Part shown: one piece after another, positions 61,174 to 64,000 of the stretch | Layout: each line of letters opens with the position of its first letter | Numbering within the stretch: position 1 is the stretch's first letter | Assembly: GCF_019977315.1 (NCBI RefSeq) | Contig: NZ_AP024652.1 | Coordinates: 372,001 to 436,000 of the forward strand | Source of the DNA: Arthrobacter sp. StoSoilB22 | GTDB taxonomy: Bacteria; Actinomycetota; Actinomycetes; Actinomycetales; Micrococcaceae | Direction of reading: 5' to 3' | DNA: 64,000 bases | Program-made: the position numbers and the translations under genes | Notes under the pieces: model-generated | What the model was told of the DNA's origin: nothing | The model's database searches: none | The model's input: the letters and a program-made list of their open reading frames with translations, nothing else

Positions 61174-61449
61174 TTACTGGAACTGGCCGAGCTGAAGGGG
61201 GCCCAGCACATCTCCATCGATCAGGGGTCCATTGATGAGCGGACCGTTGATGAGGCCGCCGTTCAGAATGCCGCCACCCAGCAGGCCGTTAAACAAGCCG
61301 CCGTTGAGGGCGCTGGTGCTGGCGGGAGCGGCAGTGGCTGCAGGAGCTGTTGTTGCTGCTTGTGCGGGGAGGGAAGCAAGGGTGAAGGCGGAGGCTGCAA
61401 GGACGGTTCCGACTGCGAAACGTGCGGCGTTCTTGGTGGGCTTGTTCAC
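61174..61449 (-). CDS. secreted small peptide with pentad Gly/Asn/Leu repeats
   Basis: The 91-residue product has a clear signal peptide (RFAVGTVLAASAFTLASLPA, cleavage after AQA), then a short Ala/Thr/Pro linker and a C-terminal half of about 45 residues built on five-residue steps: ALNGG, LFNGL, LGGGI, LNGGL, INGPL, INGPL, IDGDV, LGPLQ. There is no Cys. The GTG at 61449 has GGAGAA upstream. It is on the same strand as, and 81 bp before, the NRPS gene. No family is recognised; a surface or self-assembling role is possible. Confidence 0.7.
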   Translation of the reverse strand: MNKPTKNAARFAVGTVLAASAFTLASLPAQAATTAPAATAAPASTSALNGGLFNGLLGGGILNGGLINGPLINGPLIDGDVLGPLQLGQFQ

Positions 61450-61605
61450 GGGATCTTCTCCAGTACATAGCTGACGTTGTCCGCGCGTCACGGGGTGACG
61501 CGCCATCAGTTATTCGGAGCTGCGGGTCGCGTGGATGGGGATCGTCTCTGGCCGGGGCAGGACACCGGAGCCCCTCAGGTTGGTTCCGCCCCGGGACATC
61601 AGGGC

Positions 61606-62526
61606 CTAGGCGTGCTGGTGTGATTCGTGTTCGGAGTGGCTCACTGGCTCCAACTGGAAAGTGCAGTGCTCCGTGTCGAAATGCCGGCCAAGGCACGAGC
61701 CCAGCTGGTCCAGGATGTTGTCCGCCCCCGTCGCGTTCAGGACCGCATCCTCCACCACCACGTGGGCTGAGAATACGGGAACGCCGGATGTGATGGTCCA
61801 GATGTGGATGTCATGGGCATCAACCACACCGTCCACGGCAACTATGTGTTCCCTGATCATGTTTACATCAACGCCCTTGGGTGTGGCTTCCAAAAGCACA
61901 TCCACCACGTCACGGAGCAGATGCCAGGCACGCGGAATGATCATCAGGGCAATCAGTACCGATGCCAACGGGTCAGCAGCACTGAATCCCGTGGTCATGA
62001 TCACCACGGCCGCAACGATGACGGCGATGGAGCCAAGAAGGTCGCCCAGGACTTCAAGGTAGGCGCCGCGGACATTGAGGCTTTCCTTCTGCGCCCCTTG
62101 GAGGATCAGCAAGGAAACGAGGTTGGCCACAGCACCCAAAATGGCAGCCCACAGCATGACGTCCGTTTGGATTTCCGTGGGTTCGCCGAAGCGGCGAATG
62201 GCCTCGATCATGATCACCACAGCGATCACAATCAGGATCAGGGCATTGGCCAGCGCGGCCAGAACCTCAGCTCGTTGGTAGCCGTATGTTCGCTGGTCGC
62301 TCGCTGGGCGCGTGGCAATCCACGCCGCCATCAGGGCGATGAACACCCCAGCGGCGTCAGAAAGCATGTGTCCGGCATCAGCCAGCAGCGCCAAGGATCC
62401 GGACACGACGGCGCCAACCACCTGGATGCCCACCACCCCTAAGGTGATGGCCAGGACGGCGATAAGCCGCTTCCGGTGCTTGCCGGTTGCTGTGACTCCG
62501 TGGGAGTGGTTGTGGTCGTGCCCCAT
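61606..62526 (-). CDS. cation diffusion facilitator (CzcD/ZitB type)
   Basis: The 306-residue metal exporter begins with a His-rich stretch (MGHDHNHSHG) and has six helices. The helix-2 site reads LLADAGHMLSDAAG (His and Asp present). In helix 5 the usual His-x3-Asp reads Glu-x3-Asp (YLEVLGDLLGSIAVI), which could alter metal choice. The cytoplasmic C-terminal domain contains VVDAHDIHIWTITSG. It exports Zn or a similar divalent ion for proton. The ATG at 62526 is chosen; 62556 is also open. Confidence 0.9.
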   Translation of the reverse strand: MGHDHNHSHGVTATGKHRKRLIAVLAITLGVVGIQVVGAVVSGSLALLADAGHMLSDAAGVFIALMAAWIATRPASDQRTYGYQRAEVLAALANALILIVIAVVIMIEAIRRFGEPTEIQTDVMLWAAILGAVANLVSLLILQGAQKESLNVRGAYLEVLGDLLGSIAVIVAAVVIMTTGFSAADPLASVLIALMIIPRAWHLLRDVVDVLLEATPKGVDVNMIREHIVAVDGVVDAHDIHIWTITSGVPVFSAHVVVEDAVLNATGADNILDQLGSCLGRHFDTEHCTFQLEPVSHSEHESHQHA

Positions 62527-62536
62527 GCCTACAAGG

Positions 62537-63031
62537 CTAGCCCCAGCCGAGTTCATGCAAGCGGTCGTCGTCTATCCCAAAATGGTGAGCTATCTCATGC
62601 ACCACGGTGATGGCCACCTCATCAATAACTTCTTCGCGGGTGCTGCAAATGTTCAGGATGGGTTGGCGGAAGATCGTGATCCGGTCAGGGAGGGAGCCTG
62701 CTTCCCACCAGGAATCCCGTTCGGTCAACGGAACTCCCTCGTAGAGCCCCAGCAACACGGTGCCAGGATCTTCTCCGGGTTGTGGTGTGTAGTCGTCCTC
62801 GATGAAGATGGCCACATTGTCCATGGCGCTGGCCGCTTTGGGCGGGATCAGCTGCAGGGCGTCACTGACGGCTTCTTCAAAATCTTCGGCCGACATTTCG
62901 TAAGGCCCTGGAACATCATCAACACGCCTGTTTTCGACGGGACTGTGCACTGCGTTCCGTTCCCGTAGCGGCGAGGAGGGGCGATCGCCGTCGGGAATGA
63001 TGGGCAGGCCGGGAGGAAGATTCGCGGGCAT
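62537..63031 (-). CDS. metallopeptidase-family (DUF1025-type zincin) protein
   Basis: The 164-residue protein carries the zinc motif HEIAHHFGID (His145-Glu146, His149). The core starts at MSAEDFEEAVSDALQLIPP (residue 46). Typical members are 115-130 residues, so the first 45 residues (Pro/Arg-rich) may be an extension, or the real start may be ATG 62896. Activity has not been settled for the family. The gene stops 10 bp before the CDF start on the same strand, so the two are likely in one operon. Confidence 0.82.
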   Translation of the reverse strand: MPANLPPGLPIIPDGDRPSSPLRERNAVHSPVENRRVDDVPGPYEMSAEDFEEAVSDALQLIPPKAASAMDNVAIFIEDDYTPQPGEDPGTVLLGLYEGVPLTERDSWWEAGSLPDRITIFRQPILNICSTREEVIDEVAITVVHEIAHHFGIDDDRLHELGWG

Positions 63032-63122
63032 GATTCGACTTTAGTCCGCGAACGCAGCAATGGCTCCGTGTGTGATGGGAGATACTGAACTCAATCCTCT
63101 TTTCGACAGACACAGGAACCGC

Positions 63123-64000
63123 ATGACCGGCACCGCTTCCCTTGCACCTGAGCCCCTCGACGTCGTCGTAGTGGGTGAGGCCCTGATCGACATCGTCCAG
63201 TCGACGAACGGGCAGAAGGAGTACCCCGGCGGTTCGCCGGCGAATGTCTCCTATGGCCTTGGCTTGTTGGACGTGAAAACGGGCCTGCTCACAGCGATCG
63301 GTCGTGACGAGCGGGGTGACGCCATCGCTGCGCACCTGCAAAAAGCAGGTGTTGTGTTGTTGCCCGGTTCCATGTCCGCGGGCAAGACAGCGACGGCGAC
63401 AGCCAGGATAACCGCCGATGGTTCAGCAGATTACACCTTCGACATCGACTGGGCGCTGGCTCCACTCGCTTTGCCCTATGCGCCAAGAATCCTGCATACC
63501 GGTTCCATCGCCACGTTCCTGGAGCCCGGTGCAAGCGTTGTCCGGAGCCTGTTGGAACAGGCCCAGGGCGGGTGCATGGTCACGTACGACCCCAATATCC
63601 GTCCCGACCTTCTGGGAAGCCACCACGAGGCACTCTCACTGTTCGAGGAAATAGTGCCCCTGACGGACGTAGTTAAACTCAGCGGCTCCGACGCCCGGTG
63701 GCTCTACCCTGGCAAAGCGCTTGAGGACACCGCGAGCCACCTGCTGGCCCTTGGCACAGGGCTTGCTGTGGTGACCCAAGGAGTCAAGGGCTCGCTCATG
63801 GCCACCAAACACATTCAACTCAACGTTCCGGCCGTTCCGGCTACCGTGGCGGACACCATCGGCGCCGGAGACTCCTATACGGCAGCGCTCATCATGGGGC
63901 TGCTGCTGCGGGGCAGCGATGGCCTGGCGCCCACGGTGCTGGAACGGATCGGCACCATCGCCTCCATGGCTGCTTCCATTGCTGTGGGCCGGCCGGGTGC
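63123..64000 (+). CDS. PfkB-family carbohydrate kinase (fructokinase-like), 3'-truncated
   Basis: About 292 residues are in the window and the frame runs off the right edge. It begins MTGTASLAPEPLDVVVVGEA, has YPGGSPANVSYGLGLLDVKT near 35-54 and the catalytic ADTIGAGDSYTAALIMG near the end, with the base Asp of GAGD. It phosphorylates a sugar, fructose being most likely from the GEALIDIV start, but other sugars are possible. AGGAACC lies just before the ATG. It diverges from the metallopeptidase gene. Confidence 0.9.
   Translation, partial: MTGTASLAPEPLDVVVVGEALIDIVQSTNGQKEYPGGSPANVSYGLGLLDVKTGLLTAIGRDERGDAIAAHLQKAGVVLLPGSMSAGKTATATARITADGSADYTFDIDWALAPLALPYAPRILHTGSIATFLEPGASVVRSLLEQAQGGCMVTYDPNIRPDLLGSHHEALSLFEEIVPLTDVVKLSGSDARWLYPGKALEDTASHLLALGTGLAVVTQGVKGSLMATKHIQLNVPAVPATVADTIGAGDSYTAALIMGLLLRGSDGLAPTVLERIGTIASMAASIAVGRPG

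Overview
The window is high-GC actinobacterial chromosome of the Arthrobacter/Paenarthrobacter type. That placement is inferred from a DUF222/HNH endonuclease, GAF-ANTAR and DUF445 proteins, a DtxR-type iron box, a c-di-AMP (ydaO-type) leader in front of an NlpC/P60 protein, and many GTG/TTG starts with short four-base ATGA/GTGA overlaps. I see no insertion sequence, prophage, CRISPR array or rRNA operon. One tRNA (Cys) is present. Both ends of the window cut through genes: hxlA on the left and a PfkB sugar kinase on the right.

Layout. 1-2.2 kb: ribulose-monophosphate genes hxlB-hxlA with a divergent LuxR-type regulator. 2.3-14.1 kb: housekeeping and accessory genes (GAF-ANTAR protein, META lipoprotein, MFS exporter, PxpA and a degenerate PxpC without PxpB, VOC protein, DUF445 protein, glycerophosphodiesterase, AzlCD exporter, TetR regulator). 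14.2-15.7 kb: thiamine-binding protein, O-methyltransferase, GNAT. 15.9-18.5 kb: an unusual three-gene run made of a Gly/Asp/Ala tandem-repeat peptide, a JmjC-like oxygenase and a thioredoxin-fold ferredoxin. 18.5-23.3 kb: spermidine-synthase-like protein and a heterodimeric ABC exporter behind a DtxR-like box. 23.3-29.5 kb: 3-hydroxybutyrate uptake and oxidation under a divergent LysR gene, an HxlR/QorB pair, and a DUF222-HNH protein. 29.5-42.4 kb: amino-acid permease, ALF-repeat surface protein, histidine utilisation (IclR, hutU, hutH, hutG), tRNA-Cys, and a purine permease. 42.5-47.7 kb: CopC, riboswitch-controlled NlpC/P60 protein, FAD protein, universal stress protein, DJ-1/PfpI protein. 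47.7-61.5 kb: a compact non-ribosomal peptide cluster. 61.6-64 kb: CDF metal exporter, metallopeptidase, PfkB kinase.

How genes work together. The NRPS cluster reads leftward as one apparent operon: a secreted small repeat peptide, a stem-loop, a 3504-residue three-module synthetase (C-A-T x3, then TE), MbtH, an ABC ATPase, an ABC permease and an Sfp-type phosphopantetheinyl transferase. The last four junctions are tight, and three overlap by four bases. It therefore carries its own activation, adenylation chaperone and export. The synthetase begins with a complete condensation domain, but no loading enzyme is encoded here, so the acyl donor is unknown.

The strongest candidates for something undescribed are two. 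The first is the repeat-peptide/JmjC/ferredoxin operon at 15.9-18.5 kb, which looks like substrate, Fe(II) oxygenase and redox partner. The second is the NRPS cluster with its pentad-repeat secreted peptide at 61.2-61.4 kb. Product identities in both cases are inference.
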